Shown: positions 1 to 11,165 of the stretch, one piece after another
How positions within the stretch are numbered: position 1 is the stretch's first letter
Layout of the letters: each line of letters begins with the position of its first letter
NCBI GenBank assembly: GCA_905221605.1
Contig: CAJNDS010002397.1
Location: 1-62,000 of the forward strand
Length of the DNA: 62,000 nt
Origin: Symbiodinium natans
Taxonomy: Eukaryota > Sar > Dinophyceae > Suessiales > Symbiodiniaceae
Reading direction: 5' to 3'
Notes under the pieces: model-generated
The model's database searches: none
What the model was told of the DNA's origin: nothing
The model's input: only the letters and a program-made list of their open reading frames with translations
Program-made: the position numbers and the translations under genes

Positions 1-234
1 TGTATGTGGTGGTGTGTGTGTGGTTGTGTGTGTGTGTGGTTGTGTGTGTGTGTGTTTGTTTGTGTGTGTGGTTGTGTGTGTGGTTGTGTGTGTTCTGTGT
101 GTGGTTCTGTGTGTGGTTCTGTGTGCGGTTGTGTGTGTGGTTCTGTGTGTGGATCTGTGAGTGGTTCTGTGAGTGGTTCTGTGAGTGGTTCTGTGAGTGG
201 TTCTGTGCGGTTCTGTGTGTGGTTCTGTGTGTGG

Positions 235-265
<31 letters not shown>

Positions 266-690
266 GTTCTGTGTGTGTGGTTCTGTGTGTGGTTCTGTGT
301 GTGGTTCTGTGTGTGGTTCTGTGTGTGGTTCTGTGTGTGGTTCTGTGTGTGGTTCTGTGTGTGGTTCTGTGTGTGGTTCTGTGTGGGTCTGTGTGGGTCT
401 CTGTGTCTCTGAGTGTCTGTGTGTCTGTGTGTCTGTGTGTCTTTGTGTGCGTGTGCGTGTGTGCGTGTGTGTGTGTGTGTGTGTGTGGTGTGTGTTGTGC
501 GTGCGCGTGCGCGTGCGCGTGCGCGTCGCGTGTGCGCGTGCGCGTGCGCGTGCGCGTGCGCGTGCGCGTGCGCGTGCTGCGTGCGCGTGCGCGTGCGCGT
601 GCGCGTGCGAGTGCGAGTGCGAGTGCGAGTGCGAGTGCGAGTGCGTGGGTGGGTGGGTGGGTGGGTGCGTGTGTGGGTGTGTGTGTGCGA
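1..690. repeat. Compound GT-rich microsatellite
   Basis: Purely repetitive. It starts with (TG)n and TGTGTGGTT variants. About 94-400 is a GTGTGGTTCT-type 10-mer array, about 497-610 a GCGTGC array and about 606-650 a GAGTGC array. The repeats give long open frames on the plus strand, but these are translations of low-complexity DNA with no domain. The sub-arrays grade into each other, as expected from slippage and successive point changes. Confidence 0.97.
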
Positions 691-1175
691 CGGAGGACGG
701 AGGACGGAGAGGAGAGGACGGAGAGGACGGAGAGGACGGAGAGGACGGAGAGGACGGAGAGGACGGAGAGGACGGAGAGGACGGAGAGGACGGAGAGGAC
801 GGAGAGGACGGAGAGGACGGAGAGGACGCGGAGGTCGCGGAGGTCGCGGAGGTCGCGGAGGACGCGGAGGACGCGGAGGACGCGGAGGACGGAGAGGACG
901 GAGAGGACGGAGAGGACGGAGAGGACGGAGAGGACGGAGAGGACGGAGAGGACGGAGAGGACGGAGAGGACGGAGAGGACGGGGAGAGGACGGGGAGAGG
1001 ACGGGGAGAGGACGGAGAGAGGACGGAGAGGACGGAGAGAGGACGGGGAGAGGACGGAGAGAGGACGGAGAGAGGACGGAGAGGACGGGGAGAGGACGGA
1101 GAGAGGACGGAGAGGACGGAGAGGACGGCGAGGACGGAGAGGACGGAGAGGACGGAGAGGACGGAGAGGACGGGC
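689..1175. repeat. 9-bp minisatellite, unit GAGGACGGA
   Basis: About 50 copies of GAGGACGGA. There are variants at 830-895 (GAGGTCGCG, GAGGACGCG) and longer spacer forms at 980-1110 (GGACGGGGAGA). Because the unit is a multiple of three, several frames stay open, but nothing supports a protein. Confidence 0.96.
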
Positions 1176-3681
1176 AAAATCAACAAGAACACCACATAAT
1201 GATGTGGGGAACGGGCATCCTTGAAATTCTGCTCTGCTTATACTCCCATATGTATCGCGCACATGAACATGAACAGTAACACCTCAGCAACACGAATCCC
1301 CAGTGCAACTCCTGCTGTCTTTGCTGTCCTGGCACCGAGGTTGTGATTCGGAGAACATTCTTTGACACACTGACTCTGCCTGACTCTGCATGACTCTGCT
1401 CTCCTCAAGCTGCTCTCAGTAAATTAACAGTTTGCTCACCCGTATCACACCGTCACAGTTTGTTGATTGCCTGCCGCTGATCTTTGCCTCGCGAGCACGA
1501 GTGAACAATTCGAGACTTCGATAAAACTTAGACCTTTGCAAAAATCTGACAATGAAGAAATGGAGATGTGGAGACGGTGCGAAATGTTTGAGGAAAGGGT
1601 GCATTTTTGTTGCTCGGTCCGCACTCTGCTCAGTGGTTTTCTCTGTGGTTTGCAAGGTTTGCACAATTTGCACCTGTCTGCAGCGAGGCGGAAGAGCGCA
1701 GCTCCGTCCTGGAGGTGGTGCACCGGCAGAGGGAGAGAGATGGAATGAGAGAGAGAGAGAGGAGAAGAAAGAGTGCATGGAAAAACTAGTAAGAAGAACA
1801 CAAGAGCGCATCAGGGAAGGGAAGAAGAGAAGGGGGCACAACAGTTCCTAAGTCTCTCCGTGTGCTTACACCAGTTCTCGGATTGGGGATGGCGCGCTTA
1901 GCCCTAGCCACCCTGGTACAAAGGCTTTTGAACATAATTTGGAGTCACAGCACTGTGCGAATGCGCGAATGTGCTGAACAAGCATGCTACTGAAACAAGT
2001 AGCTACGCCGAGGCTACGAAATCGTTAGCTACATTTTTTGGGGTGGAGAGAGCGCGAAGAGAAACGAGGAAGAGCCAAACGAGAGCGGATGGCAGAGTTG
2101 GAGGCACTTTGGAGAGTTCCCCGCGGAGGGTTCCCCCGGAGGCCCTGACGGGTTGCCCTGACGGGTTTCCCTGGAGGGTTGGCTCCTGGTTTCGCGGTGG
2201 ATCTCCCGCAGAAGTTCCTGAAGGGCTCAGATTAATGATCCGCTGCTCCATTCCAATTCCGCTTCCTCTCTCAACTCATTCTTCTCCTTTCTTCTATCAG
2301 ATTCTATCTTCTTTCTCTCATCTCCCACATTCTCCAAATCTCTGGGGCACGCGGCCAGCAGGGGCGCCAGCTCCTGCAGCGATCAGTGTGCCCCCATGTG
2401 CCCCCACACACTGTGCACGGAGAGCGCGCGTTCCCTAAAACACAGAGACACACAGGGTGCACCTTTTTTTTGGGTCTCTCCGCATGCTGCCCTCGGCCCT
2501 TACGGCCTGGCTCTCTGGCATCAATTGTGTTTTCGTTCTTTTTTCACTTGTAGGAGGAAAAGATAGTGCACAGATGTTCCGGAGAGCATTGCTCTCGGAA
2601 CACAGACCGCTACATAGACCGATTAGACCGCTGCGGTCCAACTGGGAGCTTCCCAGAGCCAAAAGCACAAAATGGCGAGGGCAAGGTGACACCATGGTGA
2701 CACCTCTTGGTGACACCAAAGTGACACCAAAGGCCTCTCTGATCTCGGCATATCTCTACGGCTGGTGGAGAAGGATCGGGGCGTCAGACCTCGACGTTCG
2801 TCGTTGCTTTCCACGCCTCAAAAGTGCAAAGCAGACGCGCAGTGCATCGAACAAGAGAGGGCCAGGGATGCTTTTGCGAAGTGTCGAGGCTTCGTGCTTC
2901 GTGCTTCGTTCCTCGTTCTGTTCGCTCTGTTTACGTCTTCTTTGCCTGACATGCTCCGCGCTCCGCGTTCATGAATTGCCCGTGGGGGTAAAGGTGGCTC
3001 CGAGGATTCAGGATGGCACACACCTCAGCTCAAGAGCTGGTCTCCTCATTATCAACCTCAACAGCTCGAGGTCCAAAGTCCAGACCCAAACTGCATGGGG
3101 GGGTTTGGCTGCGCAGTTGTCACCCGAAACTCCGAACGAATCCGCAAAGCCGTCATTGCCAATGGGTTTAATCTCGTTCGGGATCATTCTTGCCAGAGCA
3201 GGTTTAAAGAAAGGCTTTGCACCCAGCTGCTCAATGTTGTTCTTTCTTCTTCGCCTTCTGGAACAAACATGTATACAAGCTCCAAGCATGTTTCTGTTTG
3301 CTTTCAGCTTGTGTTCATTACTTCTCCTCATCTTAGATGCAGGGAGGGTAGCAAACGAGCTATGGGCTGCTTGCCAACATTGTCTCCAGATTCTCCTCTT
3401 CCCTACGCCTGGCTTTCTAGGCCCCCTGTTCTATGTCCAGAATGCATCTATTCCGACAGGCAGAGGGCAAGGGCGGTGCCACGGTGCGAACCCCAACACC
3501 TCAAACCTCTCCGGCGTTCTAGGAGAACTCATGCACAATGGGCTGTAGCATGAGCATATGAGGATTACACTCAGAATGAAGAGGACTGACAAACAAGACT
3601 ACGGATATGCAATCCCTATGAGAAGGGCGCGGACCCGAAGGTCAATTTACATGAGCACAGCATGACTTCAGCTTGGGATAA
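1176..3681. other. No recognised gene
   Basis: The open frames here are short, overlap on both strands and match no family I know. GA- and CT-rich stretches occur near 1740-1780 and 2260-2310. A short run of GGTGACACC-like repeats lies at 2690-2730. Small exons in the GC/GA-AG intron style of this genome could be hidden here, but I cannot show any. Confidence 0.5.
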
Positions 3682-3747
3682 AGGTGTGAGAGGCGTGTGA
3701 GGGGCGTGTGAGGGGCGTGTGAGGGGCGTGTGAGGGGCGTGTGAGGT
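3682..3747. repeat. 11-bp minisatellite downstream of the MCAT gene
   Basis: Five to six tandem copies of GTGTGAGGGGC. They lie about 50 bp beyond the proposed stop codon of the minus-strand transacylase gene. Confidence 0.9.
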
Positions 3748-3795
3748 TGTGGGTCCCTTGCTTCCAAGCGTGCGTCCCCCAATCTTAACCACTGC

Positions 3796-6700
3796 TCACT
3801 CAGAATCTAGAGGATGCCCCCGAGGTGCCGTGGGGTCGATCCGCTTCATCATGGCCTTGATCTGCTTCATGGGGCCGACCTCGTAGAACCTCTCAGAAAA
3901 GACAGAAGTGAAGAGTTCTCTCACTGTTCTCACAAGAGAGCGACTCTCCCCGCGACTCTCCCGGCAACTCTGCCCGCTCCCTATTCTGTGGCATCTTTCC
4001 CTCTCCTGTGAGTAACATGTGAGCTCCGGGCTCGCTCACGCCTTCCTTCAGGATGGCCTTCATGGAGTCCTCCCAGAGCACCGGGTTCGTCAGCTGCCTG
4101 GCCGAGCTTTTGAGCCTCTCTCTCAACTCTAGCATTCCTCCCCTCAGCCCTGACCGCCTCTTCAGCAAAGCCACGATCTCCTTTGGATCCGTGCCAGGAC
4201 GAATGGGCTGCGCCGAGGCGTTCATCCACACCTACTCCGGTTACGTCAGACCGTGCACAGACTGCAGCTTTGCCCCACTGTTGCCTCAATGGCCAAGGCG
4301 GCCAAGCTGCTGTATGCATGGGGGGCTTCATGTTCGGCAGCGTCTCTTCCAAAGCTGCAGAGAGCTTGTCCTGCAGAGGTCCCGATGCCAGTCTCTGTCT
4401 CGCACTGTCACGCGTCGCAGTGCACTTGAGCTTCCGGCTTCGCTCAGCACTCTCAGCACTCAAAGAAGTTCCAAGAAGTAACAGCAGCACATGTCAGGCT
4501 AGGTTCCCAAGCAAAGGACAAACGCTCGCTGAGCGGTTGCTTAAGATGAGATAAAGGAGCGAGAGTAGGGAGCGAGAGAGCGTGAGAGAAAGCGAGAAAG
4601 ACGGAGAGCAGTCCGGAAGAGCGACGCGGCGCAAGAATCTATTGGCAAGTCTCAAGTTGACTGCGCTTTCAACGACCGCAAGCCAGTTTCCAAGCAAGCT
4701 TCTCAGCATTCTGCTCTGTCCTGAGCCGGCTGCATCAAGGAAGTGTGGAAGGCACCTGCTGTCTTCAGCACCTTTGCCTCTCGGGTGCCGCGCTCTTGTC
4801 AACCAACGAAGACTAAATAAAACTTATTAAACGCACGAAACGAGCTCAAAAAGGGCACCTAGAGCACATGAAGCACACGCTGTCATGCACTGCAGTCATC
4901 TGCATGCACTCTCCCTTCCTGAAGCGCGCCGTTCTTCTCAGCAAGCTCCTTCAGCAGCGTAATGGCCTGTCGAGGGCGGAAGAAAGAAAAAGTGTGAAAC
5001 AACCAACAGAAAAAAAGGGGAAAAGGGGGCCAAAAATGGCTTCTCTCTCTCTCTCTCTCTCGGTCTCTCTTTTGCGAAGTGAAGGCTGCCCCCACGCCAG
5101 AGGCTTTAGAGGCTTGGAGTCGGCTGTGGCAGAGAAAGAACAGAGCCAGAGCGCGGAAGAGCGAGCTCAGGCTCGCTCTCTCCTTCTGAGCTCCTCTCTT
5201 TCTTGGAGATCTCCCGAAGAGCTCAAACTTCGAACTCGCCGGGTGAATTTTGACTCTCGCTTTTTTGGGGAAGGGGTTGTGCTCCTTTCTTTTGAAGTCT
5301 CCTCCGAACTTCGATTCACCGAGTCTCCGTGTGTTACCGCCCGTCGCAGACAGCTTATAATACAAACACCCTCGAACGCAATCGGTGCTGGGTTACAGTT
5401 GGGGATGGGGCTTTGGGGCTGCTCTTAGCGGCTTTCGGCCAGCCGCTGGCAGCGCGCTGGAACCCTGCTCTTCTGGCTTGTGCTTCGGGCCTTCGGAAAG
5501 AATGGAAAAAGAATGATAAAAACAGAAACTCCGATATCTCAACGATCTGCAAAGCGTAGGGCATGTGGCAGCTATCTTCGGTGTTCGAAAGGCAGCTCAA
5601 GCCATCAAGAACTCAAGCATATGACATAATCTTACATATGTGGCGATGCAGCTGTTACAAAGCACATCATTGCGGTCGTGCCAGGTGCCTTCTCAGTGCC
5701 GCCGATGGAAAAGCCTTGAGGGAAGAGGCAGTTTGCAACGGAGCACACCCCTCCATCCTGGCGAGTCGATGTCAAGCGAGAAAAATTCGGAAGCAGAGCC
5801 GGACAAAGTTCGGGTCAATTCGGGTCAATTCGGGTCAATTTTGTTGGGAGCATGCAGAGCCCTTCCTGAGCTAGGCGGGGCCTCCTTGGCCGCCGCCTCA
5901 CGGCACAGCGCATCCATCTTACCGCGCTCCAAGCCGGCAACCGAAAGCATGAGCTGCTTCTTTGCACCCGACCTCTGGAAAAAAGACAGCCAAGAATTGA
6001 CAAGTACATTGCAAGTGCATTGCGGCACGACTGCGGCACGACTGCGGCACGACTGCGGCACGACTGCGGCACGACTGCGGCACGACTGCGGCACGATTGC
6101 GGCAGGGTGTGTCGGAAGGGGCCCAGACGTTGCAGCCTCCTGCATGGCCTCACCCCGAAGCTTCACAAGCTTCAAGCCATCTTCGAAAGTCATCACACCC
6201 GCAGCGCACAGGGCCGTATACTCACCTCGGAAAAATTGAAAAGCGAGTGCAAACGGTGTGCATCGAGGTGCGGTCTGCGCCATCGCGTTTTAATTGGAAG
6301 CTACAGCGCTCGCCTAAGGAGAGGCCAGCCATCACCGAAGCTCGCGACACGGCCTCCGTGTCTTTCCATCGAACACTCTGTTGCAAAAAGAACAGTCCCT
6401 GTTTGAATGCGACGCTGTCAGTCTGCCATCAACCTCTCAGACTCTCTATGTACTCGATGTCGACGGGCAAAGGGAGTAAAGGGAGTGACGATTGCCTCGG
6501 GCTTGTCCATTTTCAGCTTCTCGAGGCCAGCGAGGCCGCCAAGGAACATTGCCGGTTGGCAAAATCTCGTCTCCTCCAACTTCTCCTCGGGGCCGTTCAA
6601 ACAGATCTCCAGCAAGTCGTAGCCCAAGATGGGCTTCGACTTCTCCAGCATCTCCTGAACATCTGAGAATCTGAGAACATATGAAAGAGCGCAGATTCCC

Positions 6701-7551
6701 AAAGGGAAATCAGTGAGCGAGAAAGAGAGAGAGGGAGAGATGGCATTCTTCTTGCGCTGGCAGAACAAAGTCCACGCTGCGTCTCCTTCACTGCACCGAT
6801 CTCCATGACCTTCTCGAGCATCTTCACCTGAACCAATATGACAAACACTTTTGGGACAGACAAACAAACAGAGCGCGGAGAAACTTCTGAAAGGTCTTTC
6901 GATGCCGCAAACAGACGCCAAATGAGGGGGCCAAATGTGCTCGGAGTGGCGTACTGAGATCCTTGACCCGGGAAGAAAAGACCGATGGGCAAAGGAGCCT
7001 CAAAAAGATGCGCAACTCCCGAGAAGTGGAATTCATGCTGCATCATGTTGACATCGGAATGGAATGCAGGGCGACGCAGGGTCGCATCTCATGGCGCAGC
7101 TGCAAAGCCTCCCCCTTCGGGCCCACGGACGTCGGAGGAGGGCTTGAGACGGGAGCTTTGTCGGTCTTAACAGCCAGGTCCTTGTCCTTCAATTTGATGC
7201 TCACCTGAGGCGATTGGCTGCTACGAGGCACTTCGCCAGGGCGCTAGGCACTTCAGGAACTGGATGGCTTTGTAACAAAATGTTTGACTCAAGTCGCCCA
7301 GCCATCGGCCGGGCCGGTGCCGACGGCCAGCTTGTAGTGCAGGCGGTCACCTTTCAGCTCAATCTCCTCCACAAGCGCGCCAGTGGAGAGGCGGTCCTCC
7401 AACTGGTTGGACTTCGTCGTCTCACCGTCCCTGCACAGTCCATGCCCCTCAGCATAGTGCAAAGCATCTGCATTTCAAGCACCAAGGAAACCTGCCTAAC
7501 AATGATACCGCCCTTGTCAGCGCCGCCCACGATCTCCCACATCTGCACCAT
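3796..7551 (-). CDS. fabD: Malonyl-CoA:ACP transacylase (FabD/MCAT), multi-exon
   Basis: This enzyme moves malonyl from CoA to acyl carrier protein for type II fatty acid (or polyketide) synthesis, usually in the plastid. I rebuilt these exons, 5' to 3' on the minus strand: up to 7551-7496, 7430-7298, 7204-7109, 6998-6951, 6827-6786, 6654-6496, 6353-6314, 6225-6137, 5974-5882, 5757-5689, 4966-4919, 4777-4721, 4370-4311, 4231-4158, 4097-4032, 3889-3796 (TGA). The phases agree at every junction. From 6998 onward they encode 312 aa, the normal FabD length. Landmarks are FFPGQGSQY, GPEEKLEETRFCQPAMF, the nucleophile motif GLSLGEYTAL, the histidine motif GAFHTSLMQPAQ, NPVLWEDSMKAI and FYEVGPMKQIKAMMKRIDP. 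Upstream exons add a separate domain (WEIVGGADKGGIIVR, then DRLSTGALVEEIELKG, then GWVSIKLKDKDL) that I recall from other dinoflagellate proteins. All 15 introns start with GC or GA. The 5' end and any targeting peptide are unresolved, and the exact C-terminus after RIDP is less certain. Confidence 0.9.
5808..5842. repeat. 10-bp tandem repeat in an MCAT intron
   Basis: Three copies of CGGGTCAATT in the intron between exons 5974-5882 and 5757-5689. Confidence 0.85.
6020..6098. repeat. 11-bp tandem repeat in an MCAT intron
   Basis: About seven copies of TGCGGCACGAC in the intron between exons 6225-6137 and 5974-5882. It makes open frames on both strands that are artefacts. Confidence 0.92.
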
Positions 7552-7707
7552 GCTGTTGCCCGGGCTGTGGCCGTTGAACCCCCTCGTTGACGTGGCGCTG
7601 AGCCAAGTGGCGAACCCCGTTCCAGTTCCCCCCCCTACACTGGTAAGCAAACAGTTCTTCATACTTCGCAGGCATATCTCTTTAAGTCATTTCTCCCGTT
7701 CACGCTC

Positions 7708-8249
7708 CTTGCGGAGCTCTGTAGGCATGGCCTCCCGCAATGCCTGGGAGGCTCGAGCAAAGAGAAAAAAGAGGACATGCAGCACATGCTTTGGTGCTGA
7801 TGCTTTGAGGCATCGGCCAAGAAGAGTTTCTGGACTTCCTGGGCAACGGCTTCCTGTGCCTGGGCGTGACACTGGCGTGACGCAGAGTAGCATTTAAGCA
7901 TTTGGTGATTAGCGGTCAAGCCAGAGGGGACGTCATCCTGGCAACAGCCCGAACTAAGCCTTGAACTCTACCAAGAACGAAGCCTTGAACGAAGCCTGTT
8001 AGAGTCCTTTCGATACCAGTGAGGAATGGCCGCAGCGGTCCCTGGCGATGCGTCCTTTGTGTGTACCGTACCGAGAGAAACCTGCCACGCCGGTCTCAAC
8101 GAGCCTCGAGGACGGCGCTGCGGAGGGAGTCGCTGAGCTGCTCCTCTCTGGAGAGAAAACAGAATCTCGGATGTTCGCAATCCTTCCTGTCCCTATTGAG
8201 CCTCTCCGAAGACTTCTTTGCACAACTGAGTCCAAGCAGCTTTAGCTGG
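7708..8249 (-). other. Candidate upstream exons of the MCAT gene
   Basis: Four short segments read as amphipathic, Glu/Ala/Leu-rich helices and sit between AG sites of the type used in the resolved part. They are 8249-8202 (AAWTQLCKEVFGE), 8143-8105 (EQLSDSLRSAVLE), 7859-7803 (AQEAVAQEVQKLFLADASK) and 7743-7708 (ALREAMPTELRK). The first two join in phase through GAG|GC and GAG|GA-type borders. The join from 7803 to 7743 would need an unusual donor or a missed small exon, and the link to exon 7551-7496 is not established. They could belong to the same transcript or to a separate upstream gene. Confidence 0.4.
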
Positions 8250-8262
8250 GGATTCTTGATGG

Positions 8263-8870
8263 CTTTGAAAGAAAGGGTTTCTGTTACGTTCATTTGGAGT
8301 TTTGTCGTTCGTCTCCCTTGGTGAAATTCAGCAGACACTTGACGCGGCGACGCTGGATGCTGCGATGCGCGCCTGGGACTGTTGTCTCCAATCGTTTCCC
8401 CATCAGATTGAACGCCAGTCCGAGGCTAACTGGGTTTGTGTGGAAAATGACACCTCGCAACCTTCATAGCTGTCGAGAAAATGCAGCTGATACCTTTGAC
8501 AAACTCAGCCCCCCCGCCAGTCCAAAGATTGAACTGGGGCGCAGCTCACGGTCGTGAAATAGATCAAACAAGTCAAGATGATTCAAGATGTTTTGGCCAT
8601 GCTCAGGCGTGAAGGATCAAAACCCACTGGTAGAGATCAAAAGAATTTGCCCCAAGCCACATCAAGAAAAATTCTTGATAGAGATAAAGAATGAATAAGC
8701 AATGAAACGCCAGGCAACGCAGCAATTCTGGCTGTTCGTGGGCTGTAAGTGCTCAAAAATGCTGCATTTCTGACCGTTCGCAAGCGTGAAAGGCTGAAAA
8801 ATGCGGCATTTCTGCGTGTTGGAGAACTGCAGACGCTATTGAGTACAGCATTTCTAACTGTTCCACGGCT
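8263..8870. other. No gene seen
   Basis: AT-richer spacer with a loose repetition of AAATGC(A/G)GCATTTCT-like segments at 8755-8860. No coding signal was recognised. Confidence 0.5.
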
Positions 8871-8876
8871 CTAGCC

Positions 8877-9345
8877 CATTTGCAAACACAATGCTTGTGT
8901 GACGAGCTTCAAAACAACGATTCATATGATTGAAGCAAGCTTGCATGCCTCAAAAAAAAGCGGGGGGTTGGGGAGACGCACCCCCGCACATTTGCAAACA
9001 CAATACTCGCACAAGCTTTTAAAAAGCGGGGGGGGGGCGGTTGGGCGGGGCACAGCCCGCCCACCCCATTTGAAAACACAATGCTCGGATGATGGGTTTC
9101 GGAACACATATGCTCTGAAGAGAGCTTGCACGGCTTCAAAATGCCGGGGGTTGGGGGGGGGGGGGGCACCTTCCCCCATTTGCAAACACCGTGCTCGCAT
9201 AACGGGCTTCAAAAAGAGTCATATGCCTTGAAGCAATGAAAAGCAAGCTTGCACGGCTTAAAAAAGCGGGGGCGGGTGGGGTTGGGCAGGGCGCAACCCC
9301 CCCCCCATTTGAAACACAATGCTCGTGTGACGGGCTTCAGAACGA
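8877..9345. repeat. Tandem copies of a ~110-bp dispersed repeat
   Basis: Five copies, with cores at about 8877, 8989, 9064, 9175 and 9305. Each core begins CATTTGCAAACACAATGCTCG-like and is followed by GGGCTTC, a CATATG, GCAAGCTTGCACGGCTTC and a G-run. The same family returns at 28446-28745, on the other side of the 17-kb element. Confidence 0.85.
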
Positions 9346-9420
9346 CTATTACTAGCACTTGTAGTACTAGTCGTACTGGCAGTACTAGTCGTAGAGAGTT
9401 AGCACTAGTAGGATAGGCGG

Positions 9421-9575
9421 GTCACTTGTGACTTCTGTCGGGTGCCACTTGTGACTTCCCGAGAGGCGCCTCACTTGTGACTTCTCTCGGGTGTCACCTG
9501 TGACTTCTCTAGCCGGCCAATTTGCAACACCTCTCAGCAAAAATGCATGAAATCACTTGTGACTTCTCTGCCTTG
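9421..9575. repeat. CACTTGTGACTTCTC tandem repeat
   Basis: Four to five diverged copies of about 25-28 bp with core CACTTGTGACTTCTCTCGGG. A reverse-complement copy of the same array is at 10770-10845, so the two arrays bracket the telomere-like block as an inverted pair. Confidence 0.85.
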
Positions 9576-9639
9576 GGATCGGGTTTCATCGGGTTTCAGC
9601 CTTGCATCTTGGACTTCTTCGCACGGGCTGCGGTTTGGG

Positions 9640-10260
9640 CTCAGGGTTCAGACGGTCATGGGATTGGGGTCTAGCCTCAAGGTTCAGGGTTTAGGGTTCA
9701 CGGTTTCGGGTTTACGGCTGTAGGGTTTGGGGGTTTTGGGTTTAGGGTTTAGGGTCTGGGGTTTAGGATTCACGGTTTAGGGTTTAGGGTTTAGGGTTGA
9801 GGCTTTAGGGTGACCGTTAGGATTTAGGGTTGAGGGTTTATGGTTTCGGGTTTCGGGTTTTCGCGGTTTGGGCTTAGGGTTCACACGGTCATGGGATTGG
9901 GGTCTAGCCTCAGGGTTGAGGGTTTAGGGTTCACGGTTTAGGGTTTACGGCTTTAGGGTTTGGGGTTTAGGGTTTAGGGTTTACGCTTGAGGGTTTAGGG
10001 TAACCTTTAGGTTGCGAGTTTAGGGTTTCGGGTTTAGGGTTTAGGGGTTAGGCTTTTGCGGTCATGGGATTGGGGTCTTGCCGTCCTGCCTCAGGGTTGA
10101 GGGTTTAGGGTGCACGTTAAGGGTTTGCGGTTTTAGGGTTTAGGGTTGAGGGTTTAGGGTTTACGGCTTTAGGGTTTAGGGTTTAGGGTTTGGGGTTTCG
10201 CGTTTAGGGTTAGGGTTTAGGGTTTGGGGTTAAAGGTTTAGGGTTTAGGTTTTCTACAAG
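9640..10260. repeat. Degenerate interstitial TTTAGGG repeats
   Basis: Dozens of TTTAGGG and near variants (TTTCGGG, TTTACGG, TTGAGGG). They are broken by recurring non-telomeric strings such as GGTCATGGGATTGGGGTCT at about 9654, 9888 and 10061. TTTAGGG is the algal/plant-type telomere unit, also used by dinoflagellates. The degeneracy and internal position argue against an active chromosome end. Confidence 0.88.
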
Positions 10261-10261
10261 G

Positions 10262-10370
10262 AACAATATATACACGCACCAAGTACAAACGCGACTCAGA
10301 TGGATGCGACACGGAAACAGTATATACACGTACCAAGAACAAACGCGACTCAGATGGACGCGACACGCAT
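10262..10370. repeat. Two tandem copies of a 54-bp unit
   Basis: Each unit runs from AACA(A/G)TATATACACG to ACGCGACTCAGATGG(A/T)(C/T)GCGACACG. The copies differ at only a few positions. Confidence 0.88.
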
Positions 10371-10769
10371 CCTAAGCACATAACCATTCTAAACGTATGA
10401 GTTTCGGTTGATTGGACGGTTTTAGGGTTGAGGGCTTCTAAGGGTTTCTAGCGGTTCACATCCTGGACGAATGGGGGCCAGAGGTATGGGCCCACAACCC
10501 TACACACTTGCTACACCTCTGCTGCCTGAACACTACGGACCCCTTGTCCTAAACCCCCTTGGCCCATTCCCGGAGTTCTTAGTCCGTCCTCTACAATTCT
10601 TATTTTAAAACTTGATGTTTTAGTTTTGATGGATTGTTTGTGTGAGGGTTTTCCCGCTGTTTTGGAGGGGAGGAAGTGGAAGAGGGAGGAGAAGGGAGAG
10701 GAGAGCGAGGGAGGGCCGCCAAGGTAACCAAAGATCCACAAGTAACGACACTGCAGCATTTTGTAAGGG
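10371..10769. other. No gene seen
   Basis: Spacer with scattered TTTAGGG remnants and a GGAGGAGAAGGG-type purine stretch at about 10665-10720. No coding evidence. Confidence 0.5.
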
Positions 10770-10845
10770 CAGAGACGGAGAAGTCACAAGCGACACCGGC
10801 ACAGAAGTCACAAGCGACACCCGATAGAAGTCACAAGCGACCCCT
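10770..10845. repeat. Inverted copy of the CACTTGTGACTTC repeat
   Basis: Three copies of GAAGTCACAAGCGACACC(C/G)G, the reverse complement of the array at 9421-9575. Confidence 0.85.
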
Positions 10846-10852
10846 CTACCCA

Positions 10853-11058
10853 CTAGTAGTACTAGTAGTACTAGTAGTACTAGGACTAGTAGTACTAGTA
10901 GTACTAGTAGTACTAGTAGTACTAGTAGTACTAGTAGTACTAGTAGTACTAGTAGTACTAGTAGTACTAGTAGTACTAGTAGTACTAGTAGTACTAGTAG
11001 TACTAGTAGTACTAGTAGTACGAGTAGTACGAGTAGTACGAGTAGTACTAGTAGTACT
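10853..11058. repeat. (ACTAGT)n-type microsatellite, left of the gypsy element
   Basis: Continuous TAGTAC/ACTAGT hexamers with a few single changes (TACGAG at 11018-11040). The unit is palindromic, so both strands read alike. A second array begins directly at the other end of the element (28146). Confidence 0.95.
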
Positions 11059-11165
11059 ATGTGAAGTCGACCAGCACTGGACTTGCACTAAGCCAATGCA
11101 ATCACAGCCCGGTCACGCTGTTTTACGACTTCGTGAGTCCAAGCACTTGTGCAGCTACGCCTGAG

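Noticed and set aside
4-1279. Long plus-strand open frames (288-406 aa) in the first 1.3 kb
   Set aside because: They are translations of GT/GC microsatellites and a 9-bp minisatellite. All three frames are open for the same reason, and no domain is present.
8877-9345. Possible CRISPR-like array of repeats and spacers
   Set aside because: Units are about 110 bp with conserved 'spacers', vary in length and occur in a eukaryotic repeat context. There are no cas genes.
9640-10260. Chromosome end (true telomere)
   Set aside because: The repeats are degenerate, interrupted by a recurring non-telomeric string, and continue into other repeats on both sides.
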